Of a stretch of DNA of 64,000 bases, positions 26,384 to 34,882 are shown one piece after another. The notes below the pieces were generated by a model, which had not been told where the DNA came from, searched no databases, and saw nothing but the letters and a program-made list of their open reading frames with translations. The DNA is from Tateyamaria omphalii (lineage in GTDB: Bacteria; Pseudomonadota; Alphaproteobacteria; Rhodobacterales; Rhodobacteraceae). The stretch's first letter is position 1. Every line of letters starts with the position of its first letter. Made by a program: the position numbers and the translations under genes. Where the stretch lies: positions 1-64,000 of the forward strand of contig NZ_BMWT01000001.1 of the NCBI RefSeq assembly GCF_014651375.1, in the 5' to 3' direction.

Positions 26384-27055
26384 ATGGAACTGAATGCTGA
26401 CTTCACGCAGCCCGTGCGCATCTTGAACGCAGACAATCCTTGGCGGGCTTCACCCTCCGCAGGGGTCGAGCGAAAAATGCTGGATCGCATTGGGGACGAG
26501 GAGGCACGTGCGACCACAATTGTACGGTTTGCCCCCGGCAGCGCCTTTGCTCCGCACACCCATGATGGGGGCGAGGAGTACATCGTTCTGGAAGGCGTGT
26601 TTCAGGACGAAGCGGGTGACTTTCCGGTCGGCACCTATGTGCGCAATCCACCGACATCGCGCCACACGCCCAGCTCAGCGCCCGGGGCCACCATCTTTGT
26701 CAAACTGTGGCAGTTCGACCCCGAAGATCGGCAACATGTCCGCATTGATATGAACACGGCGGAAACCGCTGTGGATTCATCGCGGGATGGCGTATCCACA
26801 GTGACCTTGTTCGAAGATGCAAATGAGCGTGTGGCCCTGGAGGTTTGGGCGCAGGATGCGTCCCATGTGTTGGAGGCCAAAGACGGGGCCGAGCTGTTGG
26901 TGCTGGACGGAACGGTGACCGACAGTGACTCCGTCATGGGCGCGCGTGATTGGCTGCGCCTGCCCCCCGGTGGCCAAGCCACCATCACCGCAGGATCGGA
27001 AGGCGCGCGGCTTTGGATCAAGACCGGCCATTTGCGCCAGATGATTGACGGGTGA
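26384..27055 (+). CDS. ChrR-like double-cupin protein
   Basis: This 223-residue protein consists of two cupin-like halves of the ChrR-cupin type. The first has a full metal-binding set, [15 protein letters not shown] (His58, His60, Glu64) and SRHTP (His94). The second (about 130-215) lacks the histidines. It has no zinc anti-sigma domain in front and no sigma factor beside it, so it is not a classical ChrR. The stop overlaps the next gene in GTGA. The partner amine oxidase and the divergent TetR gene suggest a small oxidative or amine-related unit, as an inference from order only. Confidence 0.8.
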   Translation: MELNADFTQPVRILNADNPWRASPSAGVERKMLDRIGDEEARATTIVRFAPGSAFAPHTHDGGEEYIVLEGVFQDEAGDFPVGTYVRNPPTSRHTPSSAPGATIFVKLWQFDPEDRQHVRIDMNTAETAVDSSRDGVSTVTLFEDANERVALEVWAQDASHVLEAKDGAELLVLDGTVTDSDSVMGARDWLRLPPGGQATITAGSEGARLWIKTGHLRQMIDG

Positions 27056-28104
27056 CGAACGCGCTAGTCATTGGCGCAGGGCTGGCCGGTTTGACGGCCG
27101 CGCTGAGGCTGCATCAGGCCGGTCATGATGTGACCGTTCTGGAAGCCCGGGATCGCGTTGGCGGGCGGGCCTTGAGCCTGCCGGTCGCGCAAGGCGGTAT
27201 TGATCTGGGTTCGGCATGGATATGGCCCGCTTATCAGCCTCGGGTCGTGGCGCTGCTAAAGGAATTGGGCCTCACGACGCTGGCCCAATATGAAGATGGT
27301 GATTTCATCTATGAAGCGGCGGCGCAAACACAGCGTGGCGCGTTTCCGAAGCGCTACAGTGATGCCGCACGTATTCGTGGCGGGGTGCAGCGGCTTGCCA
27401 AAAAGCTGGCGGTCACCCTGCCTCAAGGAACCATTCGATTTGGGCAGGTGGTGCGTGCCATCGACTTGGCGCATTGCCCGCACGTGGAGACCGAGAGCGC
27501 GACTTGGGACGCTGAGGTCGTAGTCTGTGCGGTTCCCGGACCCATCGTGTCCACGTGGGATATGACCCCAGCGTGGTCTCCGGAGGTTTCCCAAGCACTC
27601 ACCCAATGGCCGACCTGGATGGCGGCACATGCAAAGCTTGTTGCGCTTTATGACAAGCCGTTCTGGCGCGACGCCGGATTGTCCGGCGGTGCGGTCAGCC
27701 ATGTCGGGCCGCTGTTTGAGGTCGCAGATCAGTCTGACCCCGAGGCCAACTTCTTTGGTCTGTTTGGCTTCGTGGGTGTTCCGTTTGACGAACGGCAGGA
27801 TCGCGAGATGCTAGTGGAGCAATCACTGGCCCAACTGTCCCGGCTTTTTGGACCACAGGCGGCTCAACCAACGAAGGTCGAGATCATGGATTGGGCAGCA
27901 GAGCCGTTCACCGCGACACCATTCGACCAGACCCCGCCGAATGGACATCCGCCATATGGCGCGCCGGCATTGTCGCACCCCGTCGCAGATCGTCTGATCT
28001 TTGCCGGGGCCGAGGTGTCACAACGGAACGGCGGATTGATCGAAGGCGCGATTGAGACAGGGGAAAGGGCCGCGGCGAAGGTCAGCCCGGCATTGGTGAG
28101 CTAA
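27052..28104 (+). CDS. FAD-dependent amine oxidase-type oxidoreductase
   Basis: This 350-residue flavoprotein of the monoamine-oxidase/protoporphyrinogen-oxidase superfamily starts at a GTG inside the cupin stop. The dinucleotide fold [13 protein letters not shown] is at 8-20, with [14 protein letters not shown] at about 33-46, the RxGGR motif of the family. A C-terminal FAD-contact segment, [23 protein letters not shown], runs from about 317. It probably oxidises an amine or related C-N or C-C bond, using oxygen. The substrate is unknown. It ends convergently, overlapping the dehydrogenase stop by a few bases. Confidence 0.85.
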   Translation: MTNALVIGAGLAGLTAALRLHQAGHDVTVLEARDRVGGRALSLPVAQGGIDLGSAWIWPAYQPRVVALLKELGLTTLAQYEDGDFIYEAAAQTQRGAFPKRYSDAARIRGGVQRLAKKLAVTLPQGTIRFGQVVRAIDLAHCPHVETESATWDAEVVVCAVPGPIVSTWDMTPAWSPEVSQALTQWPTWMAAHAKLVALYDKPFWRDAGLSGGAVSHVGPLFEVADQSDPEANFFGLFGFVGVPFDERQDREMLVEQSLAQLSRLFGPQAAQPTKVEIMDWAAEPFTATPFDQTPPNGHPPYGAPALSHPVADRLIFAGAEVSQRNGGLIEGAIETGERAAAKVSPALVS

Positions 28105-29390
28105 AGGCGCAGGTCGCTGTCAGTGACATCGAACGCCGCCTTCATGTCGAACAGAACGCCCTTTTCAGCCAACAGCCCCCGCAGAGACGCAGCCCCCCGT
28201 CCGACCAGTTCGTCATGGGGCACAGCCAAGATCACCGCATCGTAGTCCGCCTGTTCTGGTAGCTTGGTCAGCAGGTCAAGCCCATGCTCTTGACTGACTT
28301 CGTCCGCATCAGCCCATGGGTCATGAATATCAGTCTCAAGCCCATAGCTTTCCAACTCTCCCAACATATCGACGACCTTGGTGTTGCGGATGTCTGCGCA
28401 GTTTTGCTTGAACGTGATCCCGAGGATCAGAGCCCGCCCCCCGTGAACGCGCGCCTCGCGCTTGATCATTGCCTTGACCAACAGGGAAACTGCGTGCTGC
28501 GCCATACCATCGTTGATCTCGCGCGCCATGCGGATGATGTCGGGGATGTGCCCTGCCGAAATCGATTTGTCGATCAGATAGTAGGGGTCGACTCCGATGC
28601 AATGCCCCCCAACCAGCCCAGGCGTATAGCGGTTGAAATTCCACTTGGTGGCCGCTGCATCCAGCACGGCGGACGTGTCGATGCCAAGGTGTGAAAAGAC
28701 GATCGAAAGCTCGTTGATCAGGGCAATATTCACATCGCGCTGCGTGTTTTCGATGACCTTGGCCGCCTCGGCCACGCGGATGGATGGCGCGAGGTGGGTG
28801 CCAGCCGTGATGATGGAACCGTAGAGCGCGTCGATCACGTGCCCTGCCTCAGACGTTGAGCCTGAGGTGACCTTGGTGATCTTGGGCAGCGGGCGATCCT
28901 TGTCGCCGGGGTTGATCCGCTCGGGGCTATAGCCCGCATAGAAGTCGGTGTTGAGTTGGAGACCGGATACTTCCTCGACCAGTGGCAGGCAGTCTTCCTC
29001 GGTCGCGCCGGGATAGACGGTGCTTTCGAAAATGACGATGTCGCCGCGCTTGATCACCTGCCCAACGGTGCGGGAGGCCGCAAGCAGCGGGGCGAGGTTG
29101 GGTTGGCGATGGCTGTCGATTGGGGTCGGGACGGCAACGATGTAGACGTTGCAGTCCGCGATGTCTGAAAGATCGGTGGTGTAGGTCAGGTGGGTTGCAG
29201 CGCCCAGATCGTCCACCTCGCCGGTGCTGTCCGTGCCGTCCCGGAGGCCCGCGACACGTTCAGCATTCACATCGAATCCGATGGTGGGGCGTTGTTTGCC
29301 CAGTTCGACGGCGAGGGGCAGGCCGACATAGCCCAGCCCAATCACAGCCACGCGCATTTGGTCGAGGGTTGGCAGGGGAGCTTGGGTCAT
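28101..29390 (-). CDS. Nucleotide-sugar 6-dehydrogenase (WbpA/TviB type)
   Basis: This UDP-sugar dehydrogenase of 429 residues oxidises C6 of a UDP-(N-acetyl)hexosamine to the uronate with two NAD. The NAD fold VIGLGYVGLPLAVELG is at about 16-31, SPERINPGD near 155-163, and the catalytic cysteine is Cys264 in GGHCIGVDPYYL. ILGITFKQNCADIRNTK covers about 330-346. The pattern and the GHCIGVDPYY context match the WbpA/TviB group rather than UDP-glucose dehydrogenase. Normally it stands in a capsule or O-antigen cluster; here it is alone beside sugar-acid catabolic genes. Confidence 0.88.
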   Translation of the reverse strand: MTQAPLPTLDQMRVAVIGLGYVGLPLAVELGKQRPTIGFDVNAERVAGLRDGTDSTGEVDDLGAATHLTYTTDLSDIADCNVYIVAVPTPIDSHRQPNLAPLLAASRTVGQVIKRGDIVIFESTVYPGATEEDCLPLVEEVSGLQLNTDFYAGYSPERINPGDKDRPLPKITKVTSGSTSEAGHVIDALYGSIITAGTHLAPSIRVAEAAKVIENTQRDVNIALINELSIVFSHLGIDTSAVLDAAATKWNFNRYTPGLVGGHCIGVDPYYLIDKSISAGHIPDIIRMAREINDGMAQHAVSLLVKAMIKREARVHGGRALILGITFKQNCADIRNTKVVDMLGELESYGLETDIHDPWADADEVSQEHGLDLLTKLPEQADYDAVILAVPHDELVGRGAASLRGLLAEKGVLFDMKAAFDVTDSDLRL

Positions 29391-29516
29391 GGTCTGCGCC
29401 TTTGTCTTGCGATCCCCTGCCTAGCGGGCTGGGCGGTACAGCGCAATATAGGCGCGCCGAACACCGGTCAGACCACGATCCTTGCACAATCCGGTGAGTG
29501 GAGCGGCTGTGGACTT

Positions 29517-30521
29517 CTACCCAACCGCGACCAGTGTTCCCGACCCCGCGGCTGATTTGATCGCCTCGATCACTTGAACCGCGCGCAGGCCGTCAGCAGC
29601 ACTGACAAGGGGCAGCGTATTGCCCGCAATGACCTGTGCAAAATGCTCGATCTGATCCTTTAACGGGTCCGACAGGGACAGCGGCACACGTGTCTGATCC
29701 ATGGGCGCCCACCAGTCCGGGCCATCCTTCTGCGTCCACAGGCTAAGATTGGGCAGCGACAGCGCGCCCTGTGTTCCACCGATGAGGTAGCTGGACTGGT
29801 CCGTTTTGGGATAGACTGGGTTTTCACCTGCTGTCAGCTCCCAACTCCATGGCCCAAGGGCCACGTCAGACAGGTTGATGGTGCCCAGCGCACCACTGGT
29901 AAAGCGCAAGGTGGCAACGGTCACTTCTTCGGCTTCGGCCCCTCGCACCGCGTTGCTTTCCATCGCTTGCACATGGGTGATAGGGCCGCAGATATACATC
30001 AGCAGATCAATGTCGTGGATCAGGTTGATGAACAGCGGCCCGGCCCCAGCCCCCTGCCGCCACGCCTGGGCATAGTAGCTGTCGGGTTTCGGCAGCCAGC
30101 AGGTGCCTTGCACGGTTGTCACCGTGCCAAGCGTACCGTCCGCAATGATTTGGTGCGCTTTGGCAACGAGCGGATTGTGGCGTCTGTGATGGCCAACGAG
30201 GACAGGAACTTCGGCGGCCGCGGCCGCCTGTACAACTTGTGCGCCTTCCTCGGCTGTACCGGTCAGGGGTTTTTCAATCAGTATCGGACAGCCCCCATCA
30301 ATCAGCTCAAGAGCCATCGAGGCGTGCAGGTGATTGGGAACCGCCAGAATGACACCATCGGATTGCGCGGCAAGATCTGACAAACTGCTTGCGCGTGGCC
30401 AGGGCACCTCTTCCTTAAGAGCGGGGTCAAAGACGGCAGAGACCGTAACCCCTTGTGCACGGTCGATTGCGTCCAAATGCTGACGCCCGATCAGACCGAC
30501 ACCTGCAACACCGATGCGCAT
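29517..30521 (-). CDS. Gfo/Idh/MocA-family oxidoreductase (1 of 4)
   Basis: This 334-residue NAD(P)-dependent dehydrogenase has an N-terminal Rossmann fold opening MRIGVAGVGLIGRQHL and the EKPL motif as ILIEKPLTG near 95-103. The GHHRRHNPLV segment is at about 120-129 and the C-terminal substrate domain follows from about 130. Such enzymes oxidise a sugar or inositol hydroxyl. Its ATG shares one base with the uxuA stop (TAATG), so it is translated with mannonate dehydratase. It is the last gene of the minus-strand block, 126 bases before the nucleotide-sugar dehydrogenase. Confidence 0.88.
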   Translation of the reverse strand: MRIGVAGVGLIGRQHLDAIDRAQGVTVSAVFDPALKEEVPWPRASSLSDLAAQSDGVILAVPNHLHASMALELIDGGCPILIEKPLTGTAEEGAQVVQAAAAAEVPVLVGHHRRHNPLVAKAHQIIADGTLGTVTTVQGTCWLPKPDSYYAQAWRQGAGAGPLFINLIHDIDLLMYICGPITHVQAMESNAVRGAEAEEVTVATLRFTSGALGTINLSDVALGPWSWELTAGENPVYPKTDQSSYLIGGTQGALSLPNLSLWTQKDGPDWWAPMDQTRVPLSLSDPLKDQIEHFAQVIAGNTLPLVSAADGLRAVQVIEAIKSAAGSGTLVAVG

Positions 30522-31714
30522 TATGCCTGCCCTGCCGCGACAGTGGCCATGATCCCCCGCAACTCTGCAAGTCCACGCATCCGTCCAATCAGGGGATAGC
30601 CCGGCAGACTGTCACGCTCCCTGTCCATCAACAATTCCTGGCCGTGATCCGGGCGCATGGGGATGGCGTGGTCGCTGCGCCCTTGCGAGCGGCGGCGGGT
30701 TTCTTCCGCCATGAGCGCCGTAACCGTTGCAACCATGTCGGTGTCCCCCTCAAGATGTGCTGCTTCAAAGAAACCGGGGCGGTCCGGGTCGGGGGATGGC
30801 AGGCGTTGGGTATTGCGCAGATGTGCGAAGTGGATGCGCGGGCCGAGGCGGCGCACAAATTCGGGGGCATCAAAAGTTTCGGCCACGCCGAGTGATCCCG
30901 TGCATAGGGTTGCGCCACTTGCCTGTACGTCCACGGCCTTTAGCACCGCTTCATAGTCATTGGTCGAGGACATGACACGGGGCAGGCCCAGCAGTGAAAA
31001 CGGCGGGTCGTCCGGGTGACAGCACAGGCGCAGGCCAAGCTGATCGGCCAGAGGAGCGACCTCGGACAGAAAGTCGATCAGGTGGCCACGCATTTTCTCA
31101 GCATCTATGGCATCGTATGTCGACAACCGTTGCTGTACGTCATCCAGTGCCCAGCCATCATTAGCGCCGGGAAGCCCTGCGATGACTGTGCGACTGAGCC
31201 GTGCCTTGTCTGCGTCATCCATTCCGGCAAAGGCTTCGGTCGCGTGGGCCTGCACTGCGTCCGAATAGTCGTCGAAAGCACCAGGACGCTTCAGAATGAA
31301 CAGATCGAAAGCTGCAAAATCCACCAAGTCAAACAGCATAGCCGTGCCGCCGTGAGGCTGTGCAGCATGGGTTTGGGTGCGCGTCCAGTCGAGGATCGGC
31401 ATGAAGTTGTAGCAGATGGTGCGAACCCCGGCCTGCGCAAGCGCGGTCATACTGGCCTTGTAGCTGTCCAGATGCTTGGCGATGTCTCCGCTTTGTGTCT
31501 TGATCGTCTCTGACACTGGCAGGCTTTCCACCACTTCCCATGTCAGGCCCGCCGCTTCGATCATCGCCTTACGATCCTGGATCGCTTGCGCAGTCCATTC
31601 CACACCGGGAGCGAACTGGTGCAAAGCGGTGACCACGCCGGTTGCCCCGACTTGCGGCAGGTCGGACAATTGCGTGGGATCATCGGGCCCAAACCAACGC
31701 CAGCATTCGATCAT
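30521..31714 (-). CDS. uxuA: Mannonate dehydratase UxuA
   Basis: This TIM-barrel enzyme of about 397 residues converts D-mannonate to 2-keto-3-deoxy-gluconate. The start MIECWRWFGPDDP at 31714 overlaps the upstream gene in ATGA; an in-frame start 9 bases earlier is possible. Family marks are WEVVESLPVSETIK near 49-62, CYNFMPILDWTRT near 96-108, and the metal-binding CCHPDDPPF and HFAHLRNTQ stretches in the second half. Together with UxaC and UxuB, encoded divergently, it forms the glucuronate branch. Length matches the family. Confidence 0.93.
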   Translation of the reverse strand: MIECWRWFGPDDPTQLSDLPQVGATGVVTALHQFAPGVEWTAQAIQDRKAMIEAAGLTWEVVESLPVSETIKTQSGDIAKHLDSYKASMTALAQAGVRTICYNFMPILDWTRTQTHAAQPHGGTAMLFDLVDFAAFDLFILKRPGAFDDYSDAVQAHATEAFAGMDDADKARLSRTVIAGLPGANDGWALDDVQQRLSTYDAIDAEKMRGHLIDFLSEVAPLADQLGLRLCCHPDDPPFSLLGLPRVMSSTNDYEAVLKAVDVQASGATLCTGSLGVAETFDAPEFVRRLGPRIHFAHLRNTQRLPSPDPDRPGFFEAAHLEGDTDMVATVTALMAEETRRRSQGRSDHAIPMRPDHGQELLMDRERDSLPGYPLIGRMRGLAELRGIMATVAAGQA

Positions 31715-32754
31715 GGCTGCCATCCCCCCCGCATTGGATGATCCGCTTGTAGCGGCAAAGCAATCCGCGTTCCCTCACGATGCGCGGCATAGATCGCGGT
31801 TACCAACTCGATTGAGGCTGCCCCCTCGCTCAGAGTGACGGCAGCGTTCGGGGTGTTGTTCAAAGCCTTGCCCACCTCTGTCAGGAACCCGGCAAATCCG
31901 GGCATGTTCCGTGGTGCCGCATTACATATCGCGTCCACCTCGTTCTGCCGTTCAGGATCGCGCGCCCGGAACTGCCAAGTGCCTTCAGCTGGAGCATACG
32001 GATTCGTATGTGACGTTGCGGTCAGATGTTCATACACCAGCCGCAGGCGGGTTTCATCTGATGCAGCGCCGAGGGTAATGCTGCTGGTCGCCAACGCACC
32101 GCCTTCCAGCTCAAAGATCAAGGCGGCTGTATCCTCCGTCTCGATCGGGTTGACGAGCGTGCCAAGGCGGGCTGTTACTCCGATGATTGGGGTCATGAAC
32201 TTCCCCAACAGATCGTGAGCGTGGATTGCATGGCCCAATACCGCACCCCCTTGCTCACCAGCCCAGGTGCCGCGCCAAGGGATGGCGTAGTACTCGGCAT
32301 CCCGGTTCCAATGTGTTTCCAGTGCGGCCGTGCGCGGCGCCCCAACAAGACCCCCCTGTTGCAGCGCGCGAAGCTGATCGAATGCAGGGCCAAATCGATA
32401 CTGAAACACCGGAAACACGGACTTGCCCGAGTCCTTGGCGGCGTTGGCCATGGCATCTACCTGCTCCAATGACGTGGCCAGTGGCTTTTCGCAAATCACG
32501 TGCTTGCCCGCCTCGAGTGCCGCAATCGCAACAGGCGCATGCAAATGCGGCGGCAGGCAGATGTCGATGACATCCACATCCGCAAACAGCGCATCTTCGA
32601 TAGAAGAGAGAGGGGTGATATCATCACCGCAGAGCGCAGCACTGCGTTTGGTGTCCTGATCCACCAGGTGCGTCACGACAAACTCTTCAAGCTGATCATA
32701 GGCCGCAAGATGCTGTGCACCGATCCCGCCGCCTAGAATTGCCACGCGGATCAT
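31711..32754 (-). CDS. Gfo/Idh/MocA-family oxidoreductase (2 of 4)
   Basis: This 347-residue Rossmann dehydrogenase starts with MIRVAILGGGIGAQHLAAYD at 32754, the ATG overlapping the stop of the next upstream gene (ATGA). The frame remains open 60 bases further upstream, but those residues are not family-like. CEKPLATS near 93-100 carries the conserved Lys-Pro. PVFQYRFGPAFDQLR follows at about 118. It is probably NAD-dependent oxidation or reduction at a sugar carbon; the substrate cannot be told. Co-translated with uxuA. Confidence 0.88.
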   Translation of the reverse strand: MIRVAILGGGIGAQHLAAYDQLEEFVVTHLVDQDTKRSAALCGDDITPLSSIEDALFADVDVIDICLPPHLHAPVAIAALEAGKHVICEKPLATSLEQVDAMANAAKDSGKSVFPVFQYRFGPAFDQLRALQQGGLVGAPRTAALETHWNRDAEYYAIPWRGTWAGEQGGAVLGHAIHAHDLLGKFMTPIIGVTARLGTLVNPIETEDTAALIFELEGGALATSSITLGAASDETRLRLVYEHLTATSHTNPYAPAEGTWQFRARDPERQNEVDAICNAAPRNMPGFAGFLTEVGKALNNTPNAAVTLSEGAASIELVTAIYAAHREGTRIALPLQADHPMRGGWQP

Positions 32755-33758
32755 GCGACCCGCCCTTCGGCCATCGCCTGTGCCTGCAAGGCAAGCTCCA
32801 TCACCTTGAAGCAATGCGCCTGCGTCATCGCAGTTTCGGTTCGGTGGGCTATGTCATGGGCAAAGCGCTCGAAGTAGGGCAGGCCAGCATCACGCGCGTC
32901 TATGGTTTCGCACCGGTCACCGTTAACCAAGACAAGGTGATCCGTCCCTTCGCGCCCGCTTACGTCCAAATATTTTCGCAACTCAATGTACCCTTCAGTG
33001 CCCAGCAAGGTCAGGCGTCCATCACCCCAATTGGGCAACGCATCGGGCGTGTACCAGTCAACGCGGATATAGCCCGATGCGTGATCCGAGCGCAGTGCGA
33101 CTTCTCCGAAGTCCTGCAAACCGGGATCATCCGGATTTGCATGGTTTGCGATGTGCGCCATCGTCACCTGCGCCTGATGCGAGCCTGTAAAATGCAGAAA
33201 CTGGTCAATCTGGTGCGAGGCAATATCGGTCAGAATGCCACCGTACCGCTCACGCTGAAAGAACCATTCAGGACGCGTCGGGCGGTTCAGCCGGTGCGGC
33301 CCGAGGCCCGTTGTGTGCACCACACGCCCGATAGCCCCTTCCCGGACCAACTGATCGGCAAGCGTCACGCAGGGCACTTCGAACCGTTCGGAGAAGTTGA
33401 TGGACCAGATGCGGCCAGTTTCGGCCACACATGCCTTGAGCGCCTTTAACTGCTCCATCGATGTGCAGCCCGGTTTGTCAGTCATCACGTCATGTCCGGC
33501 CTGCATCGCCCGAATGGCGGTGTCGGCGCGGTCACCGGGGATGTTCGACACCAGCGCTAGGTCAGCCCCAGCCGCAAGTGCCGCGTCCAATGTGTCGAAC
33601 CGGTGCAAGTCGGGGAACCGCTTTGCGTACCCGGCCAAAGGCTGCGGATCGCCTTCGGTCCAGAAGCCAAGGCAGCGGGCCCCGATGGCCTGCATGTTTT
33701 CCGTCATGCCGTAGATATGGCGGTGGTCCAGCCCGAGGGCGACAAAGGTAAGTGTCAT
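32751..33758 (-). CDS. Gfo/Idh/MocA-family oxidoreductase (3 of 4)
   Basis: This 335-residue protein starts MTLTFVALGLDHRHIYGM and so differs from the classical glycine motif: LGLDHRH replaces GxGxxG. MTDKPGCTS near 91-99 carries the EKP-equivalent lysine. The region WFFQRERYGGILTDIASHQID near 168-188 has the usual Gly-Gly-x-x-x-Asp and His of the substrate site. Both ends overlap neighbours in ATGA junctions. Its divergence from the other three suggests it is not a recent duplicate. Confidence 0.85.
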   Translation of the reverse strand: MTLTFVALGLDHRHIYGMTENMQAIGARCLGFWTEGDPQPLAGYAKRFPDLHRFDTLDAALAAGADLALVSNIPGDRADTAIRAMQAGHDVMTDKPGCTSMEQLKALKACVAETGRIWSINFSERFEVPCVTLADQLVREGAIGRVVHTTGLGPHRLNRPTRPEWFFQRERYGGILTDIASHQIDQFLHFTGSHQAQVTMAHIANHANPDDPGLQDFGEVALRSDHASGYIRVDWYTPDALPNWGDGRLTLLGTEGYIELRKYLDVSGREGTDHLVLVNGDRCETIDARDAGLPYFERFAHDIAHRTETAMTQAHCFKVMELALQAQAMAEGRVA

Positions 33759-34792
33759 TGTGTCACTTCAATCATGTTGGATGTACGGGCCGCGCGTTCC
33801 ATTGCGTCGATCACGGCGTGGACATGCAGGGCTTCGGCGGGTGGAGCAAGAGGTGCGTGTTTGTCCTTGATGGCCGCGACGAAATCCTCAAGCAGTGCCT
33901 GATGCCATGCGTGGGTGAAGGCCATCGGATCAGCGCCACCGCCTGTATCAGCACCGCCATCCGGGGCAATCGTTTCCGTCTGACCTGACAGCCAATCGAT
34001 GCGCAAACTATCACCTTCCAGATGCGCGTGGGCTTTTGTCGTTGTCAGTGTGACACTTTCAGCCCCGCCGGGATAGGCGGTCGTGGTGGCATTCAGTGAA
34101 CCAGATGCTCCCGAGCGGAATGTGAGCAGAGCAGCGGCAATATCCTCGGCCTCCATCCTGTGCAGTGGGCTGGTTAGCATCATGGCCTGTAACTTTGCGA
34201 CGGGCCCCGCCAACCAAAGCGCCAGATCGAGCGTGTGTATCGCCTGATTGATCATCACGCCGCCGCCATCCCGCGCATAGGTGCCGCGTCCTGGCGCATC
34301 ATAATAGGATTGATCGCGCCACCACGGGACGCGCATATCCACATGCACGATGTCGCCAAGTTCATCCGCATCAATGCGCCGTTTCAGCGTTTGTGCAGCC
34401 TCCCGAGTACGGTGCTGAAAGCAGAAGCCCAAGGGCACATCCGCTTGCGCATAACACTTAATCACCTCGCCTGCCGCGGCCAGCGTGCGCTCAACCGGCT
34501 TTTCCATAAGCGTGGGGACACCGGCCTGCGCCAGAGCACCTGCATATTCCAGCCGAGTATCGGGGGGTGTGATGATAATGGCCATGTCCGGTTTCGTCGC
34601 CAACGCCGTTTGCGCATCGGTGTATGGTGCGACGTCGTATCCCAGAAGCTGTGACGCCTCAGTACAGAAGGCCGTGGTGCGCGTCTCGTCCCGGCCCAGA
34701 ACGCCCATCAATCGCGCGCCCGCGCGGTTATCACGCAAGGCCAGAACATGGGTCTGGGCGACCATCCCAGCCCCGATCATCAAGACGTTCAT
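33755..34792 (-). CDS. Gfo/Idh/MocA-family oxidoreductase (4 of 4)
   Basis: This 345-residue dehydrogenase starts MNVLMIGAGMVAQTHVLAL at 34792, the first gene of the minus-strand block. MEKPVERTL near 92-100 has the catalytic Lys-Pro. ARDGGGVMINQAIHTLDLAL near 165-184 is the conserved metal-free substrate loop. A further 48 bases upstream are open but overlap the divergent promoter. The gap to uxaC on the other strand is about 90 bases and must carry both promoters. Confidence 0.88.
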   Translation of the reverse strand: MNVLMIGAGMVAQTHVLALRDNRAGARLMGVLGRDETRTTAFCTEASQLLGYDVAPYTDAQTALATKPDMAIIITPPDTRLEYAGALAQAGVPTLMEKPVERTLAAAGEVIKCYAQADVPLGFCFQHRTREAAQTLKRRIDADELGDIVHVDMRVPWWRDQSYYDAPGRGTYARDGGGVMINQAIHTLDLALWLAGPVAKLQAMMLTSPLHRMEAEDIAAALLTFRSGASGSLNATTTAYPGGAESVTLTTTKAHAHLEGDSLRIDWLSGQTETIAPDGGADTGGGADPMAFTHAWHQALLEDFVAAIKDKHAPLAPPAEALHVHAVIDAMERAARTSNMIEVTQ

Positions 34793-34882
34793 TGCTGTCC
34801 TCCCGATCAGTAGAGTGGCGGCATTTTGCACATGCGCCAAGGGGCATTCGTGCTAGTCTGCGGAAAAAGGAAAGGGGCAGGC

